NCBI GenBank assembly: GCA_021787035.1
Contig: JAJYMM010000126.1
Span: 19,822-83,821, forward strand
Direction: 5' to 3'
From: Actinomycetes bacterium
GTDB taxonomy: Bacteria > Actinomycetota > Acidimicrobiia > Acidimicrobiales > Palsa-688
Length of the DNA: 64,000 bases
The position numbers and the translations under genes are program-made. Positions 48,394 to 56,300 of the stretch are shown here, piece after piece; positions within the stretch are counted from its first letter, which is position 1; each line of letters starts with the position of its first letter. The notes under the pieces are model-generated. The model ran no database searches and was not told where the DNA came from. It saw only the letters and a list, made by a program, of their open reading frames with translations.

Positions 48394-48534
48394 CACGCCC
48401 GACGCGCCCGGGTGGCCCCTGGCGGGCGGCAACGACGCCAGCGGCTCATCGCTAAAGCTAAAGTGCAGCGCAGGGCGTGAGGCTGTCGGCCAAACCGCAG
48501 GACGCACTATTCGTACTAGTAAACGGAGAAGCAG

Positions 48535-49497
48535 TTGTGGGCGTACCGCTTAGTGAAGCCGGGGCTTGTCGAGCAGGTTGTTGCACCTGATCCTGGGCCT
48601 GCGCTCACTGAGGGCCAGGTACGCCTCCGTTTCCTAGCCGCTGGCCTCTGCGGCAGTGATATGCCCAGGTTCAAGGCGGTCGCCGGTCCTCTTTACAACG
48701 GGGGAGGGTACGGCTCGGCGCCGGTGCACGAGATCGTCGGCGAAGTAACCGAGACAGCTGCCCCTGGGTTCGAAGTAGGCGACCGGGTGGTAGGGACACT
48801 TGGTCGCGGTGCCGGGCTGGAAGAGCACATGGTCGCGTCCGCGTCGAGGCTCATCCCTGCGCCACGGGAGCTGACCGACGTCGAGGCGGTCATGGTCCAG
48901 TCCCTTGCCACCGTTTTGAGGGCCGCAGCGAAGTTCCCCCGCACAGAAGGTCTACGAGCGGCGGTGCTCGGTGCCGGCCCGATCGGGTTGGCCTTCTGCC
49001 ACGTCTTCAGAAACCGAGGGGTTGGCCACATCAGCCTTGTAGACCCCATCGAGCGCGCCGAAATGGCGAGCGCCTTCGGTGCGGACGAGTTCCACCACAT
49101 GTCTAGTGCCGGCTGGCTCAGGTTGCTCCGCCCCGAGGACCGCCCCCAGGTTGTCGTGGAAGCGGTGGGCCACCAGCAGGGCACCATTTGTGATGCGATA
49201 AATAGCGTCGATGAGCACGGTTATGTCTTCGGTTTCGGCGAACCGGATGACGCCGATTACACCCTGCCGTACAAGGAGATCTATTTGAAGGACGTGACGC
49301 TTGCTTCTGGCCGGACGATTGAAGAGTGGCCCGAGGTGCTCACGGCTGCCGCTCAGTACTTACTATGCCATCGAGCTGATTTTGCTGCTTACATTTCCCA
49401 TGTAGTACCCGTAGAGGATGCCCAACGCGCCTATTCACTTTACGCAAAGCCTCAGGTAGGTCGCGTGAAGGTCGTCATCGTCCCTAGCCCCGTTTAG
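48535..49497 (+). CDS. Zinc-type medium-chain alcohol dehydrogenase
   Basis: 320 residues from TTG 48535 with ggagaag just upstream. The catalytic-zinc motif pieces are AAGLCGSD (first Cys) and APVHEIVGEV (His-Glu). EVGDRVVGT follows. The structural-zinc four-Cys loop of many MDR members is absent, giving a short lobe. The Rossmann domain has AAVLGAGPIGLAFCHVFRNRGVGHISLVDP. It probably oxidises an alcohol with NAD(P). It precedes an ABC importer and an alkylsulfatase-like hydrolase, so it may oxidise the alcohol released from alkyl sulfates. Substrate is inferred from context only. Confidence 0.82.
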   Translation: MWAYRLVKPGLVEQVVAPDPGPALTEGQVRLRFLAAGLCGSDMPRFKAVAGPLYNGGGYGSAPVHEIVGEVTETAAPGFEVGDRVVGTLGRGAGLEEHMVASASRLIPAPRELTDVEAVMVQSLATVLRAAAKFPRTEGLRAAVLGAGPIGLAFCHVFRNRGVGHISLVDPIERAEMASAFGADEFHHMSSAGWLRLLRPEDRPQVVVEAVGHQQGTICDAINSVDEHGYVFGFGEPDDADYTLPYKEIYLKDVTLASGRTIEEWPEVLTAAAQYLLCHRADFAAYISHVVPVEDAQRAYSLYAKPQVGRVKVVIVPSPV

Positions 49498-49743
49498 GTG
49501 GGCCGGGTACTGCAGCTCTGCATCCTCGCACGCGCACACGTTGACGGAGCGGAAGGGCGGCTCCTCTACCTGTTGCCAGAGGTGGAGCAGGCTGAAGTGG
49601 GTACCAGGGCCGGCGACTACTTGACTGGAGCGACCCTGCCACCTATGATGCATGATCGGGGGCGCCGTTCTAACCTTTTTTGTGGCGAGGCCCCTTGATG
49701 GGAAGGGACCTATCTGTGTTTTGACAACAACGAGGAGTGTTGC
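49498..49743 (+). other. Intergenic region before the substrate-binding protein gene
   Basis: 246 bases with no convincing gene. A tract of six T lies at about 49675 near a weak aggcccctt/aagggacct dyad (about 49687-49712), which may terminate the dehydrogenase transcript. A gaggag ribosome binding site precedes ATG 49744. Confidence 0.4.
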
Positions 49744-50850
49744 ATGACGCTCAGTGTAAGAGGCACTACCACTCAGACAAGGTTGAGGTTCGTGTCCCGA
49801 GGTGCGGCGGCGATCGTAATGGGTGCCGGGATGGTTTGCGTGTCAGCAGCGAGCTCGGCTGCCGCTGGCGCTCCCGTTGGACCAGTAAAAGCCACCATAA
49901 CTATCGCTGCGGTAGGCTCTATTGACGGTACATCATTTTTCACGGCACTACACAACGGGATATTCCGTCAATGGGGCTTGGACGCCAAGATTATCGTCGA
50001 GCCGACAGGCGTTGAGGTCATGAACGAGGTGGCGTCCGGTGCAGCGGAGTTCGGCGACGTGGGTGCCGACCCGTTACTCACGAGCGTCGCGAAAGGTTTG
50101 CCTCTCAGGATCATCGCCGACAACCACGGTACGGCTACACTCTCGTACTATGCCGAGAACCAGGCCATTGTGGCTGGCCCAGGTACCGGGATCACCGACA
50201 TCGCAAGCCTAAAAGGCAAGAAGATCGGAGTGGCGCTCAATACTGACGCCGTTGGTTACCTACAAAGCCTTTTGGAGCAGAACCACCTCAGCCTGAGCAA
50301 CGTGACCTTGGTCAATATGACGCCGGCGGACGGAGTGACGGCTCTTGCCCGTAAATCCGTGGATGCCATCGCGACGTTCGAGCCTTGGCCCTCGGCGGCC
50401 CTGCTGGAGGTCAAGGGGTCGAGGGTCGTGATCGAGGGCCACTCAAAAACCTGGTACGACCCGGGGGTAATAGTGTCAAGTGAGTCGTACCTTTCGGCGC
50501 ACCCGGCTGTTGCCGAGGCGTTTTTGGCGGCCGTCGCCCAGTCGGAGAAGTATGTACGGTCTCATCTGAGCGAGGGAGCGATGATTGCAACGCAATGGAT
50601 CACTGGCCTAAAGCCGGCGGTGGCGACGCGCGCGATCCACTACGTCACCTTCGACATGAGGATGTCTAAGTTGGTGGTCAATGGGCTGCAAGGCTATATG
50701 GTGCCCTTCTTGGAGAAGACGGGCGCCATTTCGGGGAAGTTCAATGTTTCGAGCGCCATGGACACTAGTTTTATGGTTGCCGTTCAAAAGGCCCGGCCGC
50801 AGTTCTTTACCGGGCTTCCCCCGATACCAAGTGGCGACGTGCTCCCCTAG
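49744..50850 (+). CDS. ABC transporter substrate-binding protein (NMT1/SsuA-TauA family)
   Basis: 368 residues with a signal peptide (basic start, core AAAIVMGAGMVCVSAASSAAAGA, cleavage near 40). The lobe motifs KATITIAAVGSIDGTSFFTALHNGIFRQWGLDAKIIVEPTG, VASGAAEFGDVGADPLL, GITDIASLKGKKIGV and TPADGVTALARKSVDAIATFEPWPSAAL match the aliphatic sulfonate/nitrate/taurine binding family. It should capture a small organic or inorganic anion outside the membrane and deliver it to the permeases at 52-53.7 kb. The protein may be released or anchored by its signal; no lipobox Cys is evident. The ligand is not determined, but the downstream sulfatase-like gene points to sulfur compounds. Confidence 0.85.
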   Translation: MTLSVRGTTTQTRLRFVSRGAAAIVMGAGMVCVSAASSAAAGAPVGPVKATITIAAVGSIDGTSFFTALHNGIFRQWGLDAKIIVEPTGVEVMNEVASGAAEFGDVGADPLLTSVAKGLPLRIIADNHGTATLSYYAENQAIVAGPGTGITDIASLKGKKIGVALNTDAVGYLQSLLEQNHLSLSNVTLVNMTPADGVTALARKSVDAIATFEPWPSAALLEVKGSRVVIEGHSKTWYDPGVIVSSESYLSAHPAVAEAFLAAVAQSEKYVRSHLSEGAMIATQWITGLKPAVATRAIHYVTFDMRMSKLVVNGLQGYMVPFLEKTGAISGKFNVSSAMDTSFMVAVQKARPQFFTGLPPIPSGDVLP

Positions 50851-51196
50851 CCGCCCCCACTTGTGGGCGCGGCTGGGCCCGTGGAGGGTGCCGGTCGTCA
50901 CGACGGTGGCCATCGGGCTGCTCCTCGGTGGACAGTCGCTTGCCGAGTCCGTTTATGGAGCCGCGCGGATCCCTCCGGGTGTGTCCGCGGAGGTGGCCAA
51001 GTCGGGTTCAGCGAATATTGCTGTGCACCTTGGTTTTACACCGGAGAGCTTCAACCTGACATATCTCTCCTCGATGGGGAACATTGCTCAAACCTCCGGG
51101 GACACGATCTACATGGCGGACGTGAGTGGGGCAGCTATCCGGGCAATAGCCGGTCAGTACTGGGTCGCGGGGGTGAGCGCTTGGCATCAGCACTAA
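50831..51196 (+). CDS. Short exported protein resembling the first lobe of an NMT1-type binding protein
   Basis: About 121 residues from GTG 50831, overlapping the end of the binding-protein gene by 20 bases. One hydrophobic segment (VPVVTTVAIGLLLGGQSLA) is followed by a stretch GFTPESFNLTYLSSMGNIAQTSGDTIYMADVSGAAIRAIAGQYWVAGV. That order (large-residue strand, then a s-G-x-x-D-I/M-A-x-V-S-G-A-A segment) resembles the N-terminal half-lobe of NMT1-type binding proteins. It stops after only about 60 such residues. It may be a truncated second binding protein, or a small accessory protein of this transporter. The stop lies inside the start region of the ATPase gene. Confidence 0.5.
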   Translation: MATCSPSRPHLWARLGPWRVPVVTTVAIGLLLGGQSLAESVYGAARIPPGVSAEVAKSGSANIAVHLGFTPESFNLTYLSSMGNIAQTSGDTIYMADVSGAAIRAIAGQYWVAGVSAWHQH

Positions 51197-52056
51197 GTGG
51201 TGCGGGACGTAGCTACCGGCACGATTCGCTCGCAGCGACCCCCGACAAGTGCACGCTAGGGCGTGTCGAAGTCAAGGAGGTGTGCCACGAGTACTTGAGC
51301 CCTACCGACAAGACCCCGGTCGCGGCGTTGGGTCCCGTGAGCCTTCAAGTGAGTGCTGGAGAGTTCCTTTGTCTGCTCGGGCCCTCGGGTTGTGGTAAGT
51401 CGACCCTGCTCATGATCATCGCCGGGCTGTTCAACCCTACGGCCGGAACCGTGGTCGTCGACGGCGTCGCCGTTACAGGCCCGAGCCGTGAGCGCGGCGT
51501 GGTGTTTCAAGACTACGCGCTCCTTCCCTGGAAGACGGTCCGTTCCAATGTGGCTCTTGGTCCGCGCTTGGCTGGTGCTTCGCGACGGGAAGCAAACCAG
51601 GTTGCCGATGAATTTCTTGAGCTCGTTGGCATGCCTCAGGCAGGTGACCGGTACCCTCACGAGCTCTCTGGGGGGATGCGCCAGCGAGCTGCCGTTGCTC
51701 GCACTTTGGCGGCGAAGCCCAAGGTGTTGTTGATGGACGAGCCGTTCGCCGCTGTGGACGCGCAGACACGCGGGGTCTTACAGGAGGAGCTCATCGGGAT
51801 CTGGGCCAGGACGGCCCAAACGGTCGTGTTCGTTACGCACTCGGTGGAGGAAGCAGCCCTGTTGGCGGACCGTGTTGTCGTGATGTCGACTGGACCGGGA
51901 CGGGTGCAGGAAGAGTTCCCAGTCACGCTGCCCCACGAGGACCGCTTCAGCCGGGAGTCGGCAACCCGCGTCGCCGAAGTGGCTGCTTCATTACTCGCTT
52001 CGGTGAGAACGGCGCAACCGCGACGGCCTAGGAGAGGGGGCTCATGGTCGGGCTAG
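51181..52056 (+). CDS. ABC transporter ATP-binding protein (SsuB/TauB type)
   Basis: About 291 residues from TTG 51181; a later start near 51250-51280 is possible. ABC signature: CLLGPSGCGKSTLLMIIAGL (Walker A), VFQDYALLPWKTVRSNVALG (Q-loop region, common in sulfonate and nitrate importers), PHELSGGMRQRAAVARTLAAKPKVLLMDEPFAAVD (signature and Walker B), VTHSVEEAALLADRVVVM (H-loop). It powers the importer made by the two following permeases. It overlaps the previous gene by 16 bases and the next by 13, so the set is one operon. Confidence 0.92.
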   Translation: MASALSGAGRSYRHDSLAATPDKCTLGRVEVKEVCHEYLSPTDKTPVAALGPVSLQVSAGEFLCLLGPSGCGKSTLLMIIAGLFNPTAGTVVVDGVAVTGPSRERGVVFQDYALLPWKTVRSNVALGPRLAGASRREANQVADEFLELVGMPQAGDRYPHELSGGMRQRAAVARTLAAKPKVLLMDEPFAAVDAQTRGVLQEELIGIWARTAQTVVFVTHSVEEAALLADRVVVMSTGPGRVQEEFPVTLPHEDRFSRESATRVAEVAASLLASVRTAQPRRPRRGGSWSG

Positions 52057-52883
52057 GGACCGCGTCGTTGCCGCGGGCTAGTACTGGGAGCTCCCGTTAT
52101 GCCCAGCTCTTTGGCCGAGCTGGCAGCGTGGTCAAGTTGGTGCTCCCTTTCGTGTTCGTGCTGGCCATCTGGCAAGCTTCGGCCTTAGCCTTCGGCCTGT
52201 CCAACTACCTGTATCCGCGGCCCGCATTGGTACTCAGGACCTTCGGGGTGCTGGTCGCCCATGGGATCCTCCTCTCTTATACAGAGACGAGCATGTGGAG
52301 ATGGTTTGTGGGTGTTGGCGTCGGCACGGCTGTAGCTATACCTGTGGCACTTGCCTTCTCGTTTTATCGGCCGCTCGCGCGCATGATGTTCCCACTAATC
52401 AACTTCTTCACGGCGATCGTCGAGCTGGCATGGATCCCGCTGTTTGTCCTTTGGTTCGGCTATGGCTTCAAGGTGATTGTCCTCAGTATTGGTTACGTGA
52501 CATTCTTTCCGGTGCTGGCAAATACAATGTCTGGCATAGGCCAGATCCCGAAAGTGAGCGTCCAAGCCGCACAGACCCTGGGCGCGAACCGCTTGCAAGT
52601 GGCGCTGCACGTATTGCTGCCCGGGAGCCTTCCCGGTACGGTTACCGGGGTCCGCACCGGCGCCGGGTACGGGTTCAGGTCGCTCATCGGGGCCGAGATG
52701 ATCGCTGCCCAGAGCGGGCTCGGCTACATGATCTTCGAGAGCAGGGCCAACCAGCTTACCCAGCGCACCGTAGCCGGGATGATAACTATCGGGGTGCTAT
52801 GGCTCCTGGTAGACCGTCTGTACCTGCGGTCCATCGAAAGGGCGACTGTCGAGCGCTGGGGCTTGGTGAGGAAAGCACGTTGA
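52044..52883 (+). CDS. ABC transporter permease (SsuC/TauC type), first
   Basis: 279 residues from ATG 52044, 13 bases inside the ATPase gene. It is predicted to have six membrane helices, beginning VVKLVLPFVFVLAIWQASAL. The inner-membrane EAA loop region is VQAAQTLGANRLQVALHVLLPGSLPGTVTGVRTGAGYGFRSLIGAEMIA. The family is the binding-protein-dependent permease of sulfonate, taurine and nitrate importers. It overlaps the second permease by TTGA. With the second permease it presumably forms a heterodimeric channel. Confidence 0.9.
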   Translation: MVGLGTASLPRASTGSSRYAQLFGRAGSVVKLVLPFVFVLAIWQASALAFGLSNYLYPRPALVLRTFGVLVAHGILLSYTETSMWRWFVGVGVGTAVAIPVALAFSFYRPLARMMFPLINFFTAIVELAWIPLFVLWFGYGFKVIVLSIGYVTFFPVLANTMSGIGQIPKVSVQAAQTLGANRLQVALHVLLPGSLPGTVTGVRTGAGYGFRSLIGAEMIAAQSGLGYMIFESRANQLTQRTVAGMITIGVLWLLVDRLYLRSIERATVERWGLVRKAR

Positions 52884-53704
52884 ACACCTCTGAGCGCCCC
52901 AAGGCCTCGCTTCGCCCGAGCACGTTTGCCCGTCGCGCGGTCCTGCGCCCAGGACTGGTGCCGGTCGCGGTCGTATTGGGTATGTGGGCCCTCCTCCCCT
53001 CCCTAGACCATCTCCCCGTTTACAAGCTGCCACACTTGGCACAGGTAGCCTCTGAGCTGTGGCACCTGGCAGTCACCGGCGCGATCTTCAATGCCTTGGG
53101 CGACAGCCTGAGCAGGCTGGCCATAGCTTTTGTCATCGGGGCGACCCTTGGTGTCGCTGTAGGGGTAGCCGTTGCGCTGAGCCGGGCCCTAAACGACTTC
53201 CTGATGCCGCTCATTGCGTTTTTCAACGCTATTGCCGGCATCGCATGGATCCCTCTCGCTATAGTGTGGTTCGGCTTTGGCAGCGGGCCGGTCCTCTTCG
53301 TCATAGCCAACAATGTATTTTTTATTGTGCTTTACAACACCCTCCTTGGGGCAGAAAGGATCCCGCCCGTGATGTACGACGCGGTGCGCACCCTTGGGGG
53401 CGATAGGCGCCGGACGATCGTGCGCGAGGTGCTGGTACCGGGGGCGATGGTGGGCGTGCTTGGAGGCCTGCGTACCGGTCTCGCGTTTGCGTGGCGGGCG
53501 CTCGTGGCTGTGGAGATGATCGCGGCGAGCAATGGCCTAGGGTTTATGAGCATTCAGGCCTCTCGAGTCTTCGACGGCTCGACCGTTGTGTCTGTCATCT
53601 TGGTGATTGGCACCGTGTGGGTCTTGATGGACAGGTTGCTCCTCCGGCCCGTCGAGGCCTTGACCGTCCGGAGGTGGGGCATGTTGGGCGGGGCTGACTT
53701 GTGA
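52880..53704 (+). CDS. ABC transporter permease (SsuC/TauC type), second
   Basis: 274 residues from TTG 52880, sharing TTGA with the first permease stop. Helices include LVPVAVVLGMWALLPSL, LAIAFVIGATLGVAVGVAVAL and LIAFFNAIAGIAWIPLAIVWFGFG. The EAA loop is MYDAVRTLGGDRRRTIVREVLVPGAMVGVLGGLRTGLAFAWRALVAVEMIAASNGLG. It is clearly homologous to the previous permease but well diverged. SsuABC systems usually use a single permease as homodimer; two different ones are less common. Confidence 0.9.
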   Translation: MNTSERPKASLRPSTFARRAVLRPGLVPVAVVLGMWALLPSLDHLPVYKLPHLAQVASELWHLAVTGAIFNALGDSLSRLAIAFVIGATLGVAVGVAVALSRALNDFLMPLIAFFNAIAGIAWIPLAIVWFGFGSGPVLFVIANNVFFIVLYNTLLGAERIPPVMYDAVRTLGGDRRRTIVREVLVPGAMVGVLGGLRTGLAFAWRALVAVEMIAASNGLGFMSIQASRVFDGSTVVSVILVIGTVWVLMDRLLLRPVEALTVRRWGMLGGADL

Positions 53705-53709
53705 GGCTT

Positions 53710-53741
53710 GCCCAGGTGTCGGCTCGCCCAGGTGTCGGCTC
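53710..53741 (+). repeat. Two-unit 16-nt direct repeat before the hydrolase gene
   Basis: gcccaggtgtcggctc occurs twice in a row (53710-53725 and 53726-53741), directly before the aaaggagg ribosome binding site of the MBL hydrolase. Confidence 0.9.
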
Positions 53742-53756
53742 GCAAAGGAGGCGGTT

Positions 53757-55043
53757 ATGGACTTAGCCGATTACGTTGACCGGATTTGGGACGGCAGGCT
53801 GTCGGTCGAGGAGTACCACACCGGCAGCCCCCGCGAAGAGGAGAACGCCGCTCGCCTGCACGCCGACGGCCTGAGCACAGTGGCCGAGGGGGTGGCCTTT
53901 TGGCCAGCCCGGAGCAACGTGGTTGTTTTCGAGACTGGCGAAGGGCTTGTCCTCATCGACTCCGGCGAGAAGCGGACCTGGCCCCTTTTCTGGGAGCACT
54001 TGCGACGCTGGTCAGACCTGCCGGTGGAGACCGTGGTCCTCACCCACGGTCACCCCGATCACACCGGGGGCCTCTGGGGCTTGGACGAGGAAGCCGAAAG
54101 GGCGGGACGGCCGAAACCTCACGTAATTGCCCATGAGGCGGTGCCATGGAGGTTTCAGAAGTACGAGAGGAGCTTCGAGTACAACGCTATTGTCAACCGT
54201 CGCCAGTTCCAGGACCCAACAATTACTTGGCCCGCCCAGTACCGGTACCCCGACGAGACGTACTGCAGCCATTTTGAGCTGCGGCGCGCTGAGACGGTAT
54301 TTGAGCTGCGGCACGGACGCGGCGAGACTGACGACGCGACATGGGTATTCTTGCCGGGACAAAAGATCCTTTGTTGCGGCGACTTTTTTATGTGGGTAGC
54401 TCCGAACGCTGGAAACCCGCAGAAGTCTCAAAGATATGTAGGGGGCTGGGCGACGGCTCTTCGGCAGATGATGGCTTTGCGGCCAGAAATGTTGCTCCCG
54501 GGCCACGGCTTCCCGATTTTTGGAAGCGATAGGGTCCAAACTGCTTTAGGGGACACCGCCAGTTATCTGGAAAGCCTGGAGCGGCAGACCTTGAAGCTGA
54601 TGAACGAGGGTGCGAGCTTGGATGAGGTGCTTGCGGTGGTGAGAGCGCCAGAGGACTTGCTGACGAGGCCCTACCTCAGGCCCGTCTTCGATGATTCGGA
54701 GTTTTTGGTCCGTAACGTTTGGCGGTTTTACGGCGGCTGGTACGATGGCAACCCAGCCCGGTTGAAGCCTGCACGGGATAGGGCGGTAGCCGCTGAGCTG
54801 TGCGCTCTGGCCGGTGGCGCGCGAGCTGTCGTTGGGCGAGCCTTGGAGCTTGAGCAGAGTGGTGACCTCAAGCTGGCAACCCACCTCGGCTATCTGGCCG
54901 CACTGGCTAGCCCAGACGATGAGTTCGCGATCGAGAGTTGCTCAAGGATACTGGCGAAGCGGGCGGAGGAGGAGCGCTCGAGCATGGCGAGGGCTATCTT
55001 TGCCGAAGCGGCGGTGAGAGTTCGCAACCAGCCAGCTGGGTAG
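53757..55043 (+). CDS. Alkylsulfatase-like metallo-beta-lactamase-fold hydrolase
   Basis: 428 residues from ATG 53757 with an aaaggagg site. The MBL zinc motif is LTHGHPDHTGG (His97, His99, Asp101, His102), with GLVLIDSGEK before it. Further ligand regions are ELRHGRGETDDATWVFLPGQKILCCGDFF and LLPGHGFP. The C-terminal part (FDDSEFLVRNVWRFYGGWYDGNPARLKPA, then helices) resembles the alkylsulfatase dimerisation domain of SdsA/BDS1 enzymes. No signal peptide is seen, so cleavage would occur in the cytoplasm after uptake. It would release an alcohol and sulfate from an alkyl sulfate ester. Phosphonate or other ester substrates cannot be excluded. Confidence 0.82.
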   Translation: MDLADYVDRIWDGRLSVEEYHTGSPREEENAARLHADGLSTVAEGVAFWPARSNVVVFETGEGLVLIDSGEKRTWPLFWEHLRRWSDLPVETVVLTHGHPDHTGGLWGLDEEAERAGRPKPHVIAHEAVPWRFQKYERSFEYNAIVNRRQFQDPTITWPAQYRYPDETYCSHFELRRAETVFELRHGRGETDDATWVFLPGQKILCCGDFFMWVAPNAGNPQKSQRYVGGWATALRQMMALRPEMLLPGHGFPIFGSDRVQTALGDTASYLESLERQTLKLMNEGASLDEVLAVVRAPEDLLTRPYLRPVFDDSEFLVRNVWRFYGGWYDGNPARLKPARDRAVAAELCALAGGARAVVGRALELEQSGDLKLATHLGYLAALASPDDEFAIESCSRILAKRAEEERSSMARAIFAEAAVRVRNQPAG

Positions 55044-55263
55044 CTTATGAGCACCTGGCTGGTTGCTTCGTCACTGGCGAGGGGGGTAGACGGCACCTTG
55101 TACTCGGAGCCGAAACCCGCCGTCCCGGCCTAAGTAGAAGAAACCGTTACGAAGCGCTCCTGTTTACTGTGCGGTGCTTTTGGCCATCTTAGATTTCCGT
55201 TGTTTCATAACGTCCTGATCGGTCTGCAGTTAGCCCCATCAGCTGAGGCGCGCGGTTTCGGCG
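55044..55263. other. Intergenic stretch at the left edge of the mobile-element-rich segment
   Basis: 220 bases without a supported gene. The last 100 bases are richer in A and T than the surroundings (around gtttactgtgcggtgctttt and tgtttcataac). It marks the change from the sulfatase operon to the transposon remnants. Confidence 0.5.
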
Positions 55264-55604
55264 TTATTGACGGACGATGAGCTGCCCGACGAGCTCCAAG
55301 AGCGCCAAAAGCGCGGCGACGGCCCGTTTTAACTCGAACTGAGCCCTGGACGGCGTCACGGCTACACCCGGCGCGCACATGACGGCCCAGCAAGAGCCGA
55401 GAGAGGCCGGCGGGCGGGCCCAGGCCCGGTTGCCTTCGGCCCGGCGCCGGTCGAGGTAGCCGGTGACCTCGTCCCAGGAGCTGTAGCAGCGGGCCGAGTA
55501 TGTCTTGCCAAACCCCCAGGAGTGCCGTAGCAGAGCACGATGTAACGATCTCGGCGGACGGCGCCGGCGAACTCGGCGAAGCGCCGGTGCTCGCTCGTGA
55601 GCAC
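55264..55604 (-). pseudogene. Frameshifted AAA-ATPase of a transposition system (MuB/TniB/IstB-like), remnant
   Basis: Two minus-strand frames complement each other. The upstream frame reads LTSEHRRFAEFAGAVRRDRYIVLCYGTPG, and after a one-base shift near 55510-55520 the other frame continues FGKTYSARCYSSWDEVTGYLD. Joined, they give a Walker A of the type GTPGxGKT in the pattern of small AAA ATPases that accompany DDE transposases. The rest (WARPPASLGSCWAVM, then a short tail to the stop at 55264) is truncated against the usual 250-350 residues. The shift falls inside Walker A, so the gene is dead as written. It abuts a terminal-repeat-like sequence at 55663. Confidence 0.6.
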
Positions 55605-55664
55605 GGACCCGGCCCGCTCGTTCGTCCCCGTAGCGCTCGGGGCGATTTACCCGCAGCAAACCAG

Positions 55665-56145
55665 TGCAGTTTTCGTGTCGCTCTACAACAAGTAGCTGTG
55701 GATTCCAAGTGAATCTGCAGTGGCCGGCTCCAGCGAAAATTGCAGTAAGGGTCAGCCGTCAGTGTGCCGGTTGGAGAGAGGTAACCCACTAGGCAATCTC
55801 GCCGGCGATGTGACCCGCTGAGGCATCACGACCTTGGGGTGACAGCGGCGAGCATGTGGACCCCGAGCTGAGGCCGCTGCGGGCAGCGCGCCTGCGCGAG
55901 CAGCGGGCCGGAGGCGGACCCGCCAACGCATCGGTCCACGCTCGCGCACCACGGGGCGGCCCATATCGCCACCCAGCACCGCTTTTGACATCGTGACCGC
56001 CGCCAAAGTGCTCGGTCCTTGCGTCGCCTAGACCTAGAGCTGGCCTAGCGCCGTGCGGCCTTGAGCTGATCGTCCCGGCCCTGCCGCCGCTCGTACCTGA
56101 AGAGCGCCAGTAAAAGTGCAGTGGATTGGCGACACGAAAATTGCA
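55665..56145. mobile_element. Decayed element bounded by IS21-like terminal repeats
   Basis: tgcagttttcgtgtcgc at 55665-55681 and its inverted copy gcgacacgaaaattgca at 56129-56145 match at 16 of 17 positions and begin and end TG...CA. A related double repeat with tgcagtgg and cgaaaattgcagt about 20 bases apart occurs at 55709-55750 and 56110-56150, the multiple-repeat end structure typical of IS21-family elements. The 480-base interior has no intact gene. It may be a solo or deleted element, or overlapping ends of two elements. Confidence 0.5.
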
Positions 56146-56300
56146 GTGAGGGCCGATCGCTCGCTCGATGGCCGCCGCTCGCAAGGCGCTGCACTTCACG
56201 GTAAGGTCTGCCAGGTCCCGCGCCACCTGACCGGCCACTGGGGCGCACGGACAAGCAACGTGGCACCGACCGTTCGTAGGCTGGGGCGATACCTATCCAC

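Noticed and set aside
48303..48534. Possible tRNA or small RNA gene upstream of the alcohol dehydrogenase
   Set aside because: The palindrome around 48377 is too short for a tRNA arm set; no anticodon stem, T-arm (gttcgaatc-like) or acceptor pairing could be found.
49498..49698. A 66-codon frame starting directly after the alcohol dehydrogenase stop
   Set aside because: The product has no recognisable motif or membrane segment and is followed by a T tract; it looks like leader sequence of the binding-protein gene.
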